NCBI GenBank assembly: GCA_004297225.1
Contig: SCUI01000004.1
Location: 1-38,723, forward strand
Direction of reading: 5' to 3'
Source: Lysobacteraceae bacterium
GTDB taxonomy: Bacteria > Pseudomonadota > Gammaproteobacteria > Xanthomonadales > Xanthomonadaceae
DNA: 38,723 nucleotides
Both the position numbers and the translations under genes were made by a program. Each line of letters opens with the position of its first letter. Position 1 is the stretch's first letter. Shown here piece by piece: positions 8,226 to 17,363 of this stretch. The notes under the pieces were generated by a model. The model was not told where the DNA came from and ran no database searches. It saw nothing but the letters and a program-made list of their open reading frames with translations.

Positions 8226-8263
8226 TGTCTTTTCCGGACCGTTCGGCGAACCTTGTTCAAACG

Positions 8264-8274
8264 AAAGGAGGTGA
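8264..8274 (+). promoter_or_regulatory. Near-perfect Shine-Dalgarno of the cupin gene
   Basis: AAAGGAGGTGA is an almost full anti-SD complement three bases before the ATG at 8278. It is the strongest ribosome binding site in the window and predicts high translation. Confidence 0.85.
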
Positions 8275-8277
8275 CCC

Positions 8278-8661
8278 ATGGGCAAGCACCAGGAATCCAT
8301 CCGGGAATTGGCGAAGGACAACAAGGACTTCCGTCGTGAGGTCGCGACCGGGAAGCATTCGCAGATCGTGCTGATGTGCCTGCAGCCCGGCGAAGCCATC
8401 GGCGAGGAAGTCCACGAGGAAAACGACCAGATCTTCCTCGTCGCAAAAGGCAGCGGCGAAGCGATGGTGTCGGGCACGGCAAGCCCGCTGGAGAAGGGCA
8501 CGGTGCTGCTGGTCCAGGCCGGAACGCGCCACGACATCCGCAATACCGGCGACAAGCGCCTGCGCCTGGTGACGATCTATTCGCCGCCGCACCACGCGCC
8601 CGGCACCGTGCACCGCACGCGCGAAGAAGCCATGCGCGCGGAGGCAGGGGAACACGCCTGA
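8278..8661 (+). CDS. Cupin-domain protein under a Fnr-type site
   Basis: The 127-residue single-domain cupin has its first motif as GEAIGEEVHEENDQIFLVAKG (residues about 40-60), with H, E, D and Q at the metal-ligand positions. The second motif is GTRHDIRNTG. An acidic, charged tail with HHAPGTVHRTREEA follows. Such small cupins bind a divalent metal and range from enzymes to stress or sugar-binding proteins; the reaction is unknown. The N-terminal MGKHQESIRELAKDNKDFR is hydrophilic, so the protein is cytoplasmic. The gene has its own palindromic control site and a very strong ribosome binding site, suggesting strong, condition-dependent expression. Confidence 0.88.
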   Translation: MGKHQESIRELAKDNKDFRREVATGKHSQIVLMCLQPGEAIGEEVHEENDQIFLVAKGSGEAMVSGTASPLEKGTVLLVQAGTRHDIRNTGDKRLRLVTIYSPPHHAPGTVHRTREEAMRAEAGEHA

Positions 8662-8710
8662 GGCGGGCGTGCGTTAACCTGCTCCGCATCGGCAATCGAC
8701 GGGGCAGGGC

Positions 8711-9781
8711 ATGCACAGGCGACAGTTCCTTGGACATTCGGCGCTGGCTGCGTTGTTGCCGCTGGTGGGCGGCGCTTCCGGCGCAATGGCCGCAACGGCG
8801 CCGGCCGTCGCCGCCAATACGGCCGGTCGCCTCCTGCCCAGGCCGCTGCAGGCCGGCGACACCATCGGCCTGGTCAGTCCTTCCGCGGCGGTCGACGAAC
8901 GCCTGAGCCTGCAGCTGGCCGGCGAGGCCATGCAGGCGCTCGGTTTCAAGGTCAAGACCGGCGAGCACTACGCCTCGCGCCGCGGACACCTGGCGGGCAC
9001 CGACGCCGAGCGCGCCGGCGACCTCAATGCGATGTTCGCCGACCCCGGGGTGGACGGCATCGTCTGCGTGCGCGGCGGGTCCGGTGCCGCGCGCCTGCTG
9101 CCGTTGCTGGACTACGCCACCATCCGCGCCAACCCCAAGGTGCTGCTGGGGTATTCCGACATCACCGCCCTGCACAACGCGCTGCTGTCGCAGGCCGGCC
9201 TGGTCAGCTTCCATGGCCCCATTGGCGCGGGCAGCTGGAACGAGTTCAACGTCGACCAGTTCAGGCGCATGTTCCTGCAGCGCGAATTGATGGTGTATCG
9301 CAACGTGCCTTCCGATGCCGAAGACGAACTGGTGCCGCGCCGCAACCGCACGCTCACCATCCGCGGCGGCCGCGCTCGCGGCGAGCTGGTCGGCGGCAAC
9401 CTGACCGTGCTCACCGCGCTTGCGGGTTCGCCCTACCTGCCGGAGTTCGCCGGCCGCATCCTGTTCCTCGAGGACGTGGAGGAAGCGCCGTACCGCATCG
9501 ACCGCATGCTCACCACGCTCAAGCTGATGGGCGCGCTGGACGTCATCGCCGGCTTCATCTTCGGCGAGTGCACCGACTGCAACCCGGGCGCGGGCTACGG
9601 CTCGCTCACCCTGGACCAGATCTTCGACGACCACATCAGGCCGCTGGGCATCCCCGCCTACCGCGGCGCGATGATCGGCCACATCAAGGAGCAGTTCATC
9701 GTCCCGGTTGGCGGCCAGGTCGAAATGGACGCCGATGCCGGCACGTTCCGGTTGCTGTCGCCCGTGTTCCGGGGCGCCTGA
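8711..9781 (+). CDS. Tat-exported LD-carboxypeptidase (peptidase S66)
   Basis: The 356-residue protein starts with a twin-arginine signal (RRQFLG, then a hydrophobic stretch and GASGAMA), so it should be exported folded. The S66 fold is clear: GDTIGLVSPSAAV at the start of the domain, VRGGSGAARLLPLLDY, the nucleophile motif GYSDITALHNALL, FHGPIG, EDVEEAPYRIDRML with the catalytic Glu, and MIGHIKEQFIVPVG with the catalytic His. The family hydrolyses the L,D bond in muropeptide tetrapeptides during peptidoglycan recycling, usually in the cytoplasm; the Tat signal places this copy in the periplasm. It is convergent with the M14 peptidase gene. Confidence 0.92.
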   Translation: MHRRQFLGHSALAALLPLVGGASGAMAATAPAVAANTAGRLLPRPLQAGDTIGLVSPSAAVDERLSLQLAGEAMQALGFKVKTGEHYASRRGHLAGTDAERAGDLNAMFADPGVDGIVCVRGGSGAARLLPLLDYATIRANPKVLLGYSDITALHNALLSQAGLVSFHGPIGAGSWNEFNVDQFRRMFLQRELMVYRNVPSDAEDELVPRRNRTLTIRGGRARGELVGGNLTVLTALAGSPYLPEFAGRILFLEDVEEAPYRIDRMLTTLKLMGALDVIAGFIFGECTDCNPGAGYGSLTLDQIFDDHIRPLGIPAYRGAMIGHIKEQFIVPVGGQVEMDADAGTFRLLSPVFRGA

Positions 9782-9784
9782 GGG

Positions 9785-11152
9785 CTACGGCTTTGCCGGC
9801 GATGGACGATCCGGATCCACGTCGCCCGCCAGCGTCCACACCACCGCGCGCCCCTCGGGATCGCGGCTGAGGTGGAAATACGCTGGCGCGTCGGTGGAGA
9901 ACACCGGCGCACCCTTGCCCGCGGTCGGTCCCGGCGGATGGAACGGCACGATGTACAGGCCGGTGGCGTCGATGGTCCGGCGCGCAGGTTCGTCGCCGAG
10001 ATCGCCGATCGCCTCGATCTTGCCCTTGCGTTCCAGCAGCGCGTCCTCGAATTCGATCGATACATCGGTGCGCACCGGCGGCAGCCCGGGCACGGCCAGC
10101 TGCGCGCCGAGGATGCGCAAGTCGGGCCAGGTGTCGCCGTTTTCCGGCAATTCGTCGTAAGGCGCGCGCGACAGCCCGGCGTAGGACCCGCTGGCGATGG
10201 CGTCCAGCGCACCGACCAGCGCCAGGAAATTCAACTTGCGCAGTTGCTGTTTCTGCAGGTCGCCCTCGATGCCGCCGGATTCGACCAGGATCGTGGACAC
10301 GCCGGCCGCGGCGGTCAGGTCGCCGAAGGCCCGCGGGTTGAAGGTGTCGTCCCATTTGGCCAGGTAACCGGCAAGGTAGGGCTCGAGCACCGCACGGATG
10401 GCGACGGCGACTTCGATCGCGCGCTGGCGCGGGGCATCGACTTCGCGTGCCTGGCTGTAGGCCGGCGCCAACAGCGCGATCGCGGTGCCGCGTTCGCTGT
10501 CGCCGACGCGGGTGCCGACGTCCTGGTCGTGCAGGTTGAAGCCGAAGTCCGGCTTGAGCCGTTCGCGCAGCCCATGCAACGCGCGGGCCTCGGGCGAAGC
10601 CAACGCGCGTGCATCGCGGTTGATGTCGATGCCCTGCGCATTCCGCCGCTGGAAGCGCGCCGCGCCGTCCGGGTTCACGATCGGCATGAAGTGCAGGGTG
10701 GTGCCCGCGCGCAGGCGTTGCACCAGCGGATGGTCGGGATGCGCGCCGAGGAAATGGAACAGGTCCGCGATCGCCATCGTCGCGGTGCTTTCGTCGCCGT
10801 GCATCTGCGACCAGAGCAGCACGCTGGTGTCGCCCGTGCCCCAGGAGATATGGCGCAATGGCCGGCCTTCGGCGCTGGTGCCGAGCAACTCCGTCCTGAA
10901 ACCTGCGCCATCGCGCGCAAGCGGCGTCGCCACGGCCCACCACTGTTCCGGGGAAAAGTGGCGATCCTCCAGGCCGTTCACGCGGATGCCCGCGTCGTAC
11001 AGCGCGTCCAGCGCGGGCAGCCAGCCCGGCGGCGCGGGCAGCGCCGCCTGGGCGACGGGAGTTGCGGCGGCGTCGGCGGGTTGCGCGGAAGACATGGTTG
11101 GCAGCAGCAGGGTCAGCAGGGACAGGAGCAACGCATGGAGTCGATGCGGCAT
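9785..11152 (-). CDS. Exported M14-family zinc carboxypeptidase
   Basis: The 455-residue protein begins with a signal peptide (LHALLLSLLTLLLPTMSSAQ). Its M14 zinc site is HGDE (His118 and Glu121) in LLWSQMHGDESTATM, with the third ligand in FNLHDQD. The substrate-binding NPDGAARFQRRNAQGIDINRD and the catalytic Glu in STILVESGG complete the site. A C-terminal region of about 150 residues beyond the peptidase core (from about residue 290) is beta-rich. Family members cleave C-terminal residues from peptides; here it acts outside the cytoplasm. The frame is open far upstream, but the signal peptide fixes the start at 11152. The GST stop lies seven bases upstream. Confidence 0.9.
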   Translation of the reverse strand: MPHRLHALLLSLLTLLLPTMSSAQPADAAATPVAQAALPAPPGWLPALDALYDAGIRVNGLEDRHFSPEQWWAVATPLARDGAGFRTELLGTSAEGRPLRHISWGTGDTSVLLWSQMHGDESTATMAIADLFHFLGAHPDHPLVQRLRAGTTLHFMPIVNPDGAARFQRRNAQGIDINRDARALASPEARALHGLRERLKPDFGFNLHDQDVGTRVGDSERGTAIALLAPAYSQAREVDAPRQRAIEVAVAIRAVLEPYLAGYLAKWDDTFNPRAFGDLTAAAGVSTILVESGGIEGDLQKQQLRKLNFLALVGALDAIASGSYAGLSRAPYDELPENGDTWPDLRILGAQLAVPGLPPVRTDVSIEFEDALLERKGKIEAIGDLGDEPARRTIDATGLYIVPFHPPGPTAGKGAPVFSTDAPAYFHLSRDPEGRAVVWTLAGDVDPDRPSPAKP

Positions 11153-11159
11153 GGTCTGG

Positions 11160-11822
11160 TCAGTCGCGGTCCGGGGCGCCGAGGGGGAAATATTTCCGGA
11201 ACGGCCGCGCTTCGTCCACCGCCCGGCGCACCGACGGCCTCGCCAGCAGTCGCTGGCGATAGGCGCGGACATGGGCATGGCGGGCGTCGATCGGGTGGGT
11301 CCAGTCGGCGTAGAAAAGGAATGGCGCGGCGCCGCAGTCGGCCATGGTGAAGGCGTCGCCGGTGGCCCATTCGCGCCCGGCCATGCGCTGGTCCAGCCAG
11401 GCATAGGCCGTGTCCAGCATCGTGCGGGCCTGGTCGACGCCGCAGGGGTCGCGGTCCGCTTCCGGGCTCAGCCGATCGAACACGAATTTCTGCTGTGGCG
11501 TTGAGATGTAGTTGTCGAAGAAACGGTCGAGCATCCGCACCTCGAGCGCCGCGTCGGCATCGTCCGGGATCAGCTGCACCGCGCCGGGGTAGTGCAGCGC
11601 CAGGTATTCGATGACGCAGCTCGCCTCGAGCACCACGCGTTCGCCATCCACCATGATCGGGAAGCGACGCATCGGCCAGAAGGCGGCGAGCTCCGCCGCT
11701 GCTTGCGGATCCTCGAGGTTGCGGTACTCGAACGCCGTCCCGTTCTCGTACAGGGCGATCAGCGCCTTCTGGCTGTAGGACGAGAACGGGTGGGCATACA
11801 GGCGGGGCGGGGCGGCGGTCAT
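11160..11822 (-). CDS. Glutathione S-transferase family protein
   Basis: The 220-residue protein has an N-terminal thioredoxin-like domain (RLYAHPFSSYSQKALIALYE, then RRFPIMVDGERVVLEASCVI with the cis-Pro and glutathione gamma-Glu-binding Glu/Ser positions). An all-helical C-terminal domain follows, including GDAFTMADCGAAPFLFYAD. Ser in SSYSQK is the likely thiol-activating residue. The substrate is unknown. It lies between an SDR gene (12 bases upstream) and the M14 gene on the same strand and may be co-transcribed. A CAGAAT hexamer six bases before its ATG could also start a leaderless transcript. Confidence 0.88.
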   Translation of the reverse strand: MTAAPPRLYAHPFSSYSQKALIALYENGTAFEYRNLEDPQAAAELAAFWPMRRFPIMVDGERVVLEASCVIEYLALHYPGAVQLIPDDADAALEVRMLDRFFDNYISTPQQKFVFDRLSPEADRDPCGVDQARTMLDTAYAWLDQRMAGREWATGDAFTMADCGAAPFLFYADWTHPIDARHAHVRAYRQRLLARPSVRRAVDEARPFRKYFPLGAPDRD

Positions 11823-11834
11823 GGCCCCATTCTG

Positions 11835-12605
11835 CTACATCGCGCCCATGCCGCCGTCGATCCGGTACTGGGCGCCGGTGATGAAGCTGCTTTCGTCCGA
11901 GGCCAGGAACAGCACCAGGTTGGCGATGTCCGCGGACTCGCCGTAGCGGCCCAGGGGAATCGCCTTCTCCATCTGCGCCTTGGCCTGCTCGGCATGTCCG
12001 GGGGCGAACCCGGCTTCGAGCGAACGCATCATGCGCGTGTTCACCGGCGAAGGATGCACCGAGTTGACGCGCACGCCGTGCCGCGCGGCCTCGATCGCCG
12101 CGGCCTTGGTCATGCCGGTGACCGCGTGCTTGGAGGTGATGTAGGGCAGCACGTCGGGCGAGCCGTCCAGGCCAGCCACCGAAGAGGTGTTGATCACGCT
12201 GCCGGCGCCGGCCTTGTACATGTGCGGCAGTACGTGCTTCATGCCGAGGAAGGCGCCGCGGACGTTGATCGCGATCACCTTGTCGAACATGGCGGTGTCC
12301 TGCTGTTCCAAGGGCGCGACCTTGCCCTCGATGCCGGCGTTGTTGAAGAACACGTCGATGCGGCCGAACGCGTCGATCGCCGACTTCACGTAGGCGGCGA
12401 CGTCCTCCTCCTTGCTGACGTCGGCCCTGGCGACGGCGATGCGGCCGCCGCCACCCAGCGCGTCGCGCGTGGCGTCCAGGCCTTGCTGGTCGATATCCAC
12501 CAGCAACACCGACGCGCCTTCCTCGAGGAAGCGTTCGGCGACCTTCTTGCCGATGCCACCGGACCCGCCGGTGATCACCGCGACCTTGTCCTGCAAGCGT
12601 TTCAT
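11835..12605 (-). CDS. SDR family oxidoreductase
   Basis: A classical SDR of 256 residues with all standard motifs: TGGSGGIGKK for NAD(P) binding, VDIDQQ after the second strand (an Asp there suggests NAD preference), NNAGIEG, catalytic Ser in NTSSVAG, YITSK, and the C-terminal FITGAQYRIDGGMGAM. It most resembles cyclopentanol or glucose dehydrogenase-like SDRs; the substrate is unknown. GGGAGG lies close upstream of the ATG on this strand. The GST gene follows 12 bases after the stop, so they probably form a short operon. The gene diverges from the DUF6445 gene at 12713. Confidence 0.9.
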   Translation of the reverse strand: MKRLQDKVAVITGGSGGIGKKVAERFLEEGASVLLVDIDQQGLDATRDALGGGGRIAVARADVSKEEDVAAYVKSAIDAFGRIDVFFNNAGIEGKVAPLEQQDTAMFDKVIAINVRGAFLGMKHVLPHMYKAGAGSVINTSSVAGLDGSPDVLPYITSKHAVTGMTKAAAIEAARHGVRVNSVHPSPVNTRMMRSLEAGFAPGHAEQAKAQMEKAIPLGRYGESADIANLVLFLASDESSFITGAQYRIDGGMGAM

Positions 12606-12700
12606 GGGAACCTCCCGTAGGAACCGATCTCCAGTATCGCGCCGCCGGCGGGCGGTGGCGTCGACGCCAGCGGAACGGTCCGTCGCGGCGGGCGGCGGGC

Positions 12701-12706
12701 GATAAT
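12701..12706 (+). promoter_or_regulatory. GATAAT -10-like element at a probable leaderless start
   Basis: GATAAT (five of six -10 positions) ends six bases before the ATG at 12713. There is no Shine-Dalgarno sequence, so transcription would begin at or next to the start codon. The -35 region is weak. Confidence 0.4.
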
Positions 12707-12712
12707 GGCGCG

Positions 12713-13312
12713 ATGCCGACCTCCATGATCATCGTCGACGACTTCTTCTCCGATGCGCAGGGATTCCGCGAGGCCGGGCTGCGCCTGGCCTTCCCGGAGC
12801 AGGACAGCAACTTCCCCGGCCGCAATTCCTACCAGCGGATCGAGATCCCCGGATTGAACGAGCATGTTTCGCAGCTCGTCGGCGAGAAACTGCAACCGTT
12901 GCCCAACTCCGGGCACGCGAAATTCCGGCTGACACTGGCCAGCGACCTCGGCCGCGCCGGCGTGCACGTGGATCCCGGCTACTGGTCCGGCATCCTCTAC
13001 CTGAGCCGTCCGGAGGATTGCCGGGGCGGCACCGAATTCTTCCGCCACAAGCGCACCAACACCGAGCGCCGGCCGATGAACGACCAGGAAGTGGCCGCGC
13101 TGGGCTACAAGACCTACGCCGATTCCGAGCACGACATCCTCGGCCGCGACACGCTCGACGCCAGCGCCTGGGAACGCACCATGACCGTGCCGATGCGCTT
13201 CAACCGTTTGTTGCTGTTGCGGCCCTGGCTGTGGCACACCGCAGGCGCCGCGTTCGGCGATCGCCCCGAAAACGGACGGCTGGTGTACCTGCTGTTTTTC
13301 GCGCCGGCCTGA
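12713..13312 (+). CDS. DUF6445 family protein, 2OG-Fe(II) oxygenase-like
   Basis: The 199-residue cytoplasmic protein matches the DUF6445 pattern. It contains an HxD pair in AGVHVDPGYWSGILYL, a distal His in LRPWLWHTAG and an Arg in NGRLVYLLFF. This is the His-x-Asp...His...Arg layout of the 2-oxoglutarate/Fe(II) double-stranded beta-helix enzymes, as in prolyl hydroxylases. Relation to that superfamily is established for the domain in general terms, but the substrate is unknown. Members often sit with tryptophan halogenase or TonB genes, which is not the case here. Start codon ATG 12713 has no Shine-Dalgarno sequence. Confidence 0.8.
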   Translation: MPTSMIIVDDFFSDAQGFREAGLRLAFPEQDSNFPGRNSYQRIEIPGLNEHVSQLVGEKLQPLPNSGHAKFRLTLASDLGRAGVHVDPGYWSGILYLSRPEDCRGGTEFFRHKRTNTERRPMNDQEVAALGYKTYADSEHDILGRDTLDASAWERTMTVPMRFNRLLLLRPWLWHTAGAAFGDRPENGRLVYLLFFAPA

Positions 13313-13467
13313 GTCCCGGTTCAGCAAATCCGTAACCGTTTGCAGCGCCGGATTTCACGCGGCGTTGCCAGAACGCGTGATCAGCATGCGAAGCCGGTGC
13401 GCTTCGACAGCTGTCGTTCATGGAAGCGAAGCCGGCATCGTCATCCACTCAGCAAGGGGTTACTTCC

Positions 13468-14682
13468 ATGCAAAAGACTGCCTATCGGGCCAGGAAAGGC
13501 CTGTGCGTCCTCGCCGCGCTTCCGCTGGTGTTCGCCATGGCCTCGGCAACCGCCGCGGGCCCGTCCGACCTGTCGCCCGCCGTGCGCCAGGCGATGCAAA
13601 GCGACCTGGGCATGAACAACGCGCAGCTGGCGCAGTACCTCAAGGTCGAGCGTCTTTCGTTGATCGAGTCCACCCGCTTCGAGCAGGCGCAGGGTCCGCG
13701 CTATGCGGGCAGCTGGATCGAACGCAAGGCGGACGGCAGCTTCCAGCTGGTGCTGGCGACCACGTCGCCGCAAGCGCGGCAGTTGCGCGGTGATGTGCAG
13801 GTGCGCAGCGTGCGTCATGCCAAGTCGCAGCTCGAAGCGGCCAAGGGTCGCCTCGACGGATTGATGGCGCGAGGGGCCGACGTGCCCAGCGGCGTGCATG
13901 GCTGGTATGTCGACCTGCCGGGCAACAGCGTCGTCGTTGCGGTGGGTACCGGCGGAATGGAGGCGGGCATCGACTTCGTCGCCGCCAGCGGCGCCGACGC
14001 GCGCCTGGTGCGTTTCGTCACCGAACCCGAGGCGCCGACGCTGCGGATGACGGTCAAGGGCGGTTACGGTTACCTGCGCAATCCGGGCGACGGCTATCTG
14101 TACGCCTGCTCGATCGGCTTCAACGTCACCCAGAACGGCACGGCGGGTTTCGTCAGCGCGGGCCACTGCGGCGACGCCGGTGAAGCCGTGTACTACGAGC
14201 CCTCGCAATGGACGCTCGGGGTGAAGCTCGGCAACTTCGCCGCCTCCAGCTTCCCGCAGCCGGGCCAGACCGGCAACGACTGGTCGTGGGTGCGCCTGGA
14301 TGCCGGCCATTCGCAGCTGCCGGTGGTCTACGGCTGGGGCGGCGGCGACGCCACCGTGCACGGCAGCACCTCGGCGGCGGTGGGCGCGGCAGTCTGCCGT
14401 TCCGGCCGTACCACCGGTTGGGAATGCGGCACGATCGAGGCCAAGAACCAGACCGTGAACTACAGCTCCGGCGAGACCATCCTCAACCTGACGCGCACCA
14501 CCGCCTGCTCGGAAGGCGGCGATTCGGGCGGTTCGTTCATCACGGGACCGGGACAGGCGCAGGGCGTACTGTCGGGTGGCAGCGGCACCTGCCGCGGCAA
14601 GCACAAGTGGTCGCGCAGCTACTTCCAGCCGTTGTTGCCGATCCTGTCGGCCTACAACCTCAGCCTCGTGTCCACGCCCTGA
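13468..14682 (+). CDS. Alpha-lytic-type secreted serine protease (S1E) with pro-region
   Basis: The 404-residue preproprotein has a signal peptide (residues 1-30, ending ATAAG), a pro-region of about 160 residues (foldase domain of the alpha-lytic protease family) and a mature protease starting near residue 195. The catalytic triad is visible: His233 in SAGHCG, Asp271 in NDWSWV and Ser353 in GDSGGS. Six cysteines fit three family disulfides (214/234, 310/320, 347/375). The pro-region guides folding and is then cleaved off. Alpha-lytic proteases are best known from Lysobacter, where they lyse other microbes. ATG 13468 is chosen for its AAGGGG upstream and because the signal peptide begins there. 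A strong terminator follows. Confidence 0.96.
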   Translation: MQKTAYRARKGLCVLAALPLVFAMASATAAGPSDLSPAVRQAMQSDLGMNNAQLAQYLKVERLSLIESTRFEQAQGPRYAGSWIERKADGSFQLVLATTSPQARQLRGDVQVRSVRHAKSQLEAAKGRLDGLMARGADVPSGVHGWYVDLPGNSVVVAVGTGGMEAGIDFVAASGADARLVRFVTEPEAPTLRMTVKGGYGYLRNPGDGYLYACSIGFNVTQNGTAGFVSAGHCGDAGEAVYYEPSQWTLGVKLGNFAASSFPQPGQTGNDWSWVRLDAGHSQLPVVYGWGGGDATVHGSTSAAVGAAVCRSGRTTGWECGTIEAKNQTVNYSSGETILNLTRTTACSEGGDSGGSFITGPGQAQGVLSGGSGTCRGKHKWSRSYFQPLLPILSAYNLSLVSTP

Positions 14683-14705
14683 TCCATTGCAGGATCGCGG
14701 ACACG

Positions 14706-14737
14706 ACAACGCCCCGGCTTGCCGGGGCGTTGTTTTT
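14706..14737 (+). terminator. Rho-independent terminator after the protease gene
   Basis: A perfect 13-base-pair GC-rich stem (ACAACGCCCCGGC with GCCGGGGCGTTGT) closes a two-base loop and is followed by a run of Ts. It ends the protease transcript and insulates the monooxygenase gene 16 bases on. Confidence 0.93.
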
Positions 14738-14752
14738 GAGACACTGGCGTCC

Positions 14753-15757
14753 ATGAACGCAATTCCGTTGTCGATCCTGGACCTCGCGCCGGTGGCGGAG
14801 GGAAGCACCCCGGCGCACACGTTCGCCCGCATGGTCGAGCTTGCGCGGCGCGCGGGGGCACTGGGCTACCGCCGCTTCTGGCTCGCCGAACACCACAACA
14901 TGCCGGGCATCGCCAGCGCCGCGACCGCGGTGCTGATCGGCCACGTGGCGCAGGCCACCTCGACGATCCGCGTCGGCGCCGGCGGCATCATGTTGCCCAA
15001 CCATGCGCCGCTGCAGGTGGCCGAGCAGTTCGGCACCCTGGCGACGCTGTTCCCGGGCCGCATCGACCTTGGCCTCGGCCGGGCGCCCGGGACCGACCAG
15101 GCGGCTGCGCGGGCACTGCGCCGCTATTACGCATCCGCCGACGAATTTCCCGCCGACGTGGTGGAACTGCTCGGTTACTTCCAGCCAGTCCAGCCCGGGC
15201 AACCGGTACAGGCGGTGCCGGGTGCGGGCGTCGACGTCGAGGCGTGGATCCTGGGCTCGAGCCTGTTCGGCGCGCAGCTGGCGGCGGCGCTGGGCTTGCC
15301 GTACGCGTTCGCGTCGCATTTCGCACCGGCGATGCTCGAGCAGGCGCTGGCGCTCTATCGCGCGCAGTTCAAGCCTTCCCTGCGGCGTTCCAGGCCGCAC
15401 GCGATGCTGGCGATGAACGTGGTGGTCGCCGACACCGACGAACAGGCCCAGCGCCTGTTCACCACGCAACAGCAGGCCTTCGCCAACCTGCGCAGCGGCC
15501 GCCCGGGCCTGGTGCCGCCGCCGCTGGCGTCGGCGTCCGAACTCGGGCAGCGCTATGCGCCGCCGGTACTGGCGGGCGTCGACGAGGCCCTGTCGTGCTC
15601 GGCGGTCGGTTCGGTGGCGACGGTGCGCGCGCGGATCCGTGCTTTCATCGAACGGCACCAGCCCGACGAACTGATCCTGACGGCGAACGTGCACGATGCT
15701 TCCGCGCGCCTGCGCTCGTTCGAACTGGCGATGGAAGCCGCGCAGGCGGCAGGGTAG
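14753..15757 (+). CDS. Luciferase-like flavin monooxygenase (LLM class)
   Basis: The 334-residue protein shows the single-component bacterial-luciferase-like pattern: [10 protein letters not shown] at the start, [59 protein letters not shown] and, near the C-terminus, a [15 protein letters not shown] segment. These are TIM-barrel enzymes that use reduced FMN and O2; most characterised relatives oxidise aldehydes, alkanes or sulfonates. Substrate and reductase partner are not visible here. The ATG at 14753 is the only start that fits the fold. The convergent small basic protein gene ends six bases beyond its stop. Confidence 0.9.
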   Translation: MNAIPLSILDLAPVAEGSTPAHTFARMVELARRAGALGYRRFWLAEHHNMPGIASAATAVLIGHVAQATSTIRVGAGGIMLPNHAPLQVAEQFGTLATLFPGRIDLGLGRAPGTDQAAARALRRYYASADEFPADVVELLGYFQPVQPGQPVQAVPGAGVDVEAWILGSSLFGAQLAAALGLPYAFASHFAPAMLEQALALYRAQFKPSLRRSRPHAMLAMNVVVADTDEQAQRLFTTQQQAFANLRSGRPGLVPPPLASASELGQRYAPPVLAGVDEALSCSAVGSVATVRARIRAFIERHQPDELILTANVHDASARLRSFELAMEAAQAAG

Positions 15758-15763
15758 CGGCCG

Positions 15764-15985
15764 CTACTCGCTGGAATGGCTGCGCAGGTGGATGCGCGGC
15801 GCAGGTTCGGCCGTGGTGTCGTCGTCGGGTGCGCGGGCCGCGGATTCGGCCGGTTCGGCCGGCCCCGGGGTCTGGGCCGTGGCCGCGGCGCGTGCTTCGC
15901 GCTTGCGCGCGTCCTTCTCGTCCTGTTTCTTCTTCTTGGCCAGCTCGCGCTGGCGCTTTTCGAAACCGTAGTTGGGCTTGGCCAA
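15764..15985 (-). CDS. Small basic Lys/Glu/Ala-rich protein with TTG start
   Basis: The 73-residue protein starts with AKPNYGFEKRQRELAKKKKQ, an opening I associate with a conserved small protein of Xanthomonadaceae and relatives. A charged helix (about residues 8-35) is followed by an Ala/Pro/Thr-rich disordered tail. It is strongly basic at the N-terminus and may bind nucleic acid, but no function is known. The start is TTG, supported by AGGAG (15995-15999) nine bases upstream. It lies downstream of the beta-lactamase gene on the same strand, with a hairpin between them. Confidence 0.8.
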   Translation of the reverse strand: MAKPNYGFEKRQRELAKKKKQDEKDARKREARAAATAQTPGPAEPAESAARAPDDDTTAEPAPRIHLRSHSSE

Positions 15986-16001
15986 TCAGGTGATCTCCTG
16001 T

Positions 16002-16029
16002 GGATGGGCGTGATTCGCAGCGCCCATCC
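16002..16029. other. Stem-loop ahead of the small basic protein gene
   Basis: GGATGGGCG and CGCCCATCC pair perfectly across a ten-base loop in the gap between the beta-lactamase stop and the Shine-Dalgarno of the small basic protein. There is no T-run, so it is not a clear intrinsic terminator; it could be a processing or attenuation element. Confidence 0.4.
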
Positions 16030-16055
16030 TACGCCATGCCGGCTTTCCTTCCGGT

Positions 16056-17255
16056 TCAGGGGCTTGCGAGCGACTCCTCGACCGCGCTGAACGCCGAACG
16101 ACCGCCCGCGCGCTCCCCGGGCATGCCGGTGGCGAACCAGGCCACGCCGCGGCCGCCGGCCAGGTCCAGCCACAACCCCGATTGCAGGCCGTAGGCCGAG
16201 CCCGAATGCCCGACCCGGGCGATGCCGTCGCCGAAGGGATCGTCGCGGCAGCCGTCTACCGGCGTGGCCAGAGTCTGCATCGCCATGCCGTAGCGGCAGA
16301 AGAAACCGGTGCCGGGATCGCCGGTGTCTTCCTCGAAGGTCAGGCCGTCGCCGGGTGCGTATTGCCAGAGCGGCGTGGCCAGCGCCTTGACCGATCCGGG
16401 CGCCAGCACGCGCACGCCGTCCAGCGTGCCGCCGTTGAGCAGCATGCGGCCGATCCGCGCCAGGCCGTTGGCCGAGATCCGCAGTCCGCCCTGCGGCGAG
16501 AACAGCGCGCCGTTGCTGCCAGCGCGCCATCGCGCGAGGTTGCAGCTGCCGTCCTCGGCCTCGATGACCGGACACGCGGGACGCACGCCGTGCAGGTCGT
16601 CCTTCGCCGGCGTGCCGTCGCCGTCGTAGATCACCACGGCACGCGCGATCGCGGCATCGTTGCAGCCGGCCCAGTTGAAGCAGCCCTCGATCCCCAGCGG
16701 CTGCAGCACCAGCCGGTCCATCAGGCGGTCGAAGCGTTCGCCGGTGGCGCGCTCCATGGCCTGCGCCACCAGTGGGAAGTTGAGGTTGGTGTAGCGGAAG
16801 TAGGTCCCGGGCGGGTGCGTGCTGTCCCAGGCGCGCGGATCGTCGAGCAGCCCGCGCAGTTCGCCGCTCAGCGGCGTCTGCCAGTAGCCCGCGCCGTCGG
16901 TGAGGCTGGAGCGGTGCGACAACAGCATGCGCAGGGTGATCGGCGTGTCCGGGAACGCCGGATTGCGCAGCGGGAAGCCGAGCGCGTCGCCGGCATCGGC
17001 GTCGAGGTCGAGCTTGCCGGCCTCGACCAGGCGCATCACGCCGATCGCGGTGACGAGCTTGGAGATCGAGGCGATGCGCACCGGGTCGCCCGCGGTGACC
17101 CGGCGCCCGGTCGCCTTGTCGGCCGTGCCGTGCAGCCGGGTGTCGGTGATGCCGTCGCGGTCGAAGCCGACGCGGACGCTGGCGACGGGCTCGCCGGCCT
17201 GGGCCAGCGGGGCCGCCAACAGCAGCAGGAGCAGGAGCTGATGCCCTCGATTCAT
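16056..17255 (-). CDS. Exported serine hydrolase, class C beta-lactamase family
   Basis: The 399-residue protein has an N-terminal signal peptide ([17 protein letters not shown]). The penicillin-binding fold shows the nucleophile tetrad SISK, the Tyr-x-Asn motif in [12 protein letters not shown], and GHSGSAYG in place of the KTG triad. HSG instead of KTG is common in esterase-type (EstB-like) and D-aminopeptidase members, so true beta-lactam hydrolysis is doubtful. Two Cys pairs ([11 protein letters not shown] and GCFNWAGC) may form disulfides in the periplasm. The start at 17255 has a TACCAT hexamer seven bases upstream and no Shine-Dalgarno. It diverges from the CCGHC-tail gene, and the Crp/Fnr-type palindrome at 17284 lies between them. 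Confidence 0.88.
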   Translation of the reverse strand: MNRGHQLLLLLLLAAPLAQAGEPVASVRVGFDRDGITDTRLHGTADKATGRRVTAGDPVRIASISKLVTAIGVMRLVEAGKLDLDADAGDALGFPLRNPAFPDTPITLRMLLSHRSSLTDGAGYWQTPLSGELRGLLDDPRAWDSTHPPGTYFRYTNLNFPLVAQAMERATGERFDRLMDRLVLQPLGIEGCFNWAGCNDAAIARAVVIYDGDGTPAKDDLHGVRPACPVIEAEDGSCNLARWRAGSNGALFSPQGGLRISANGLARIGRMLLNGGTLDGVRVLAPGSVKALATPLWQYAPGDGLTFEEDTGDPGTGFFCRYGMAMQTLATPVDGCRDDPFGDGIARVGHSGSAYGLQSGLWLDLAGGRGVAWFATGMPGERAGGRSAFSAVEESLASP

Positions 17256-17262
17256 GCCCGTG

Positions 17263-17268
17263 ATGGTA
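17263..17268 (-). promoter_or_regulatory. -10-like hexamer at the hydrolase start
   Basis: On this strand it reads TACCAT, ending seven bases before the ATG at 17255, with no Shine-Dalgarno sequence. The Crp/Fnr-type palindrome at 17284 would overlap the -35 region of such a promoter. Confidence 0.3.
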
Positions 17269-17283
17269 GCGCCTGCCCCGCGG

Positions 17284-17297
17284 TTGACCCGGATCAA
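17284..17297 (+). promoter_or_regulatory. Crp/Fnr-type palindrome before the small protein-deoC-deoD operon
   Basis: TTGACCCGGATCAA has the TTGA-N6-TCAA core and one mismatch to full symmetry. Its centre (17290.5) is 41.5 bases from about 17332, and GATCAT at 17320-17325 (four of six -10 positions) sits exactly where the -10 of that start would fall. This is the geometry of a class II activated promoter. The downstream leader would be about 32 bases with GAGGAG before the ATG at 17364. Confidence 0.6.
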
Positions 17298-17363
17298 GGG
17301 ACCCGTCCCCACCGCTGGCGATCATGGCCGCGCCGGATCCTCCGGCGATCATGAGGAGATGCC

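Noticed and set aside
8212..8240. Reading TTGACC of the three palindromes as plain -35 boxes
   Set aside because: None of the three has a -10-like hexamer 16-18 bases downstream (CGGACC, CCCCAC and CGATCC at those places), so the palindrome is better read as a regulator site.
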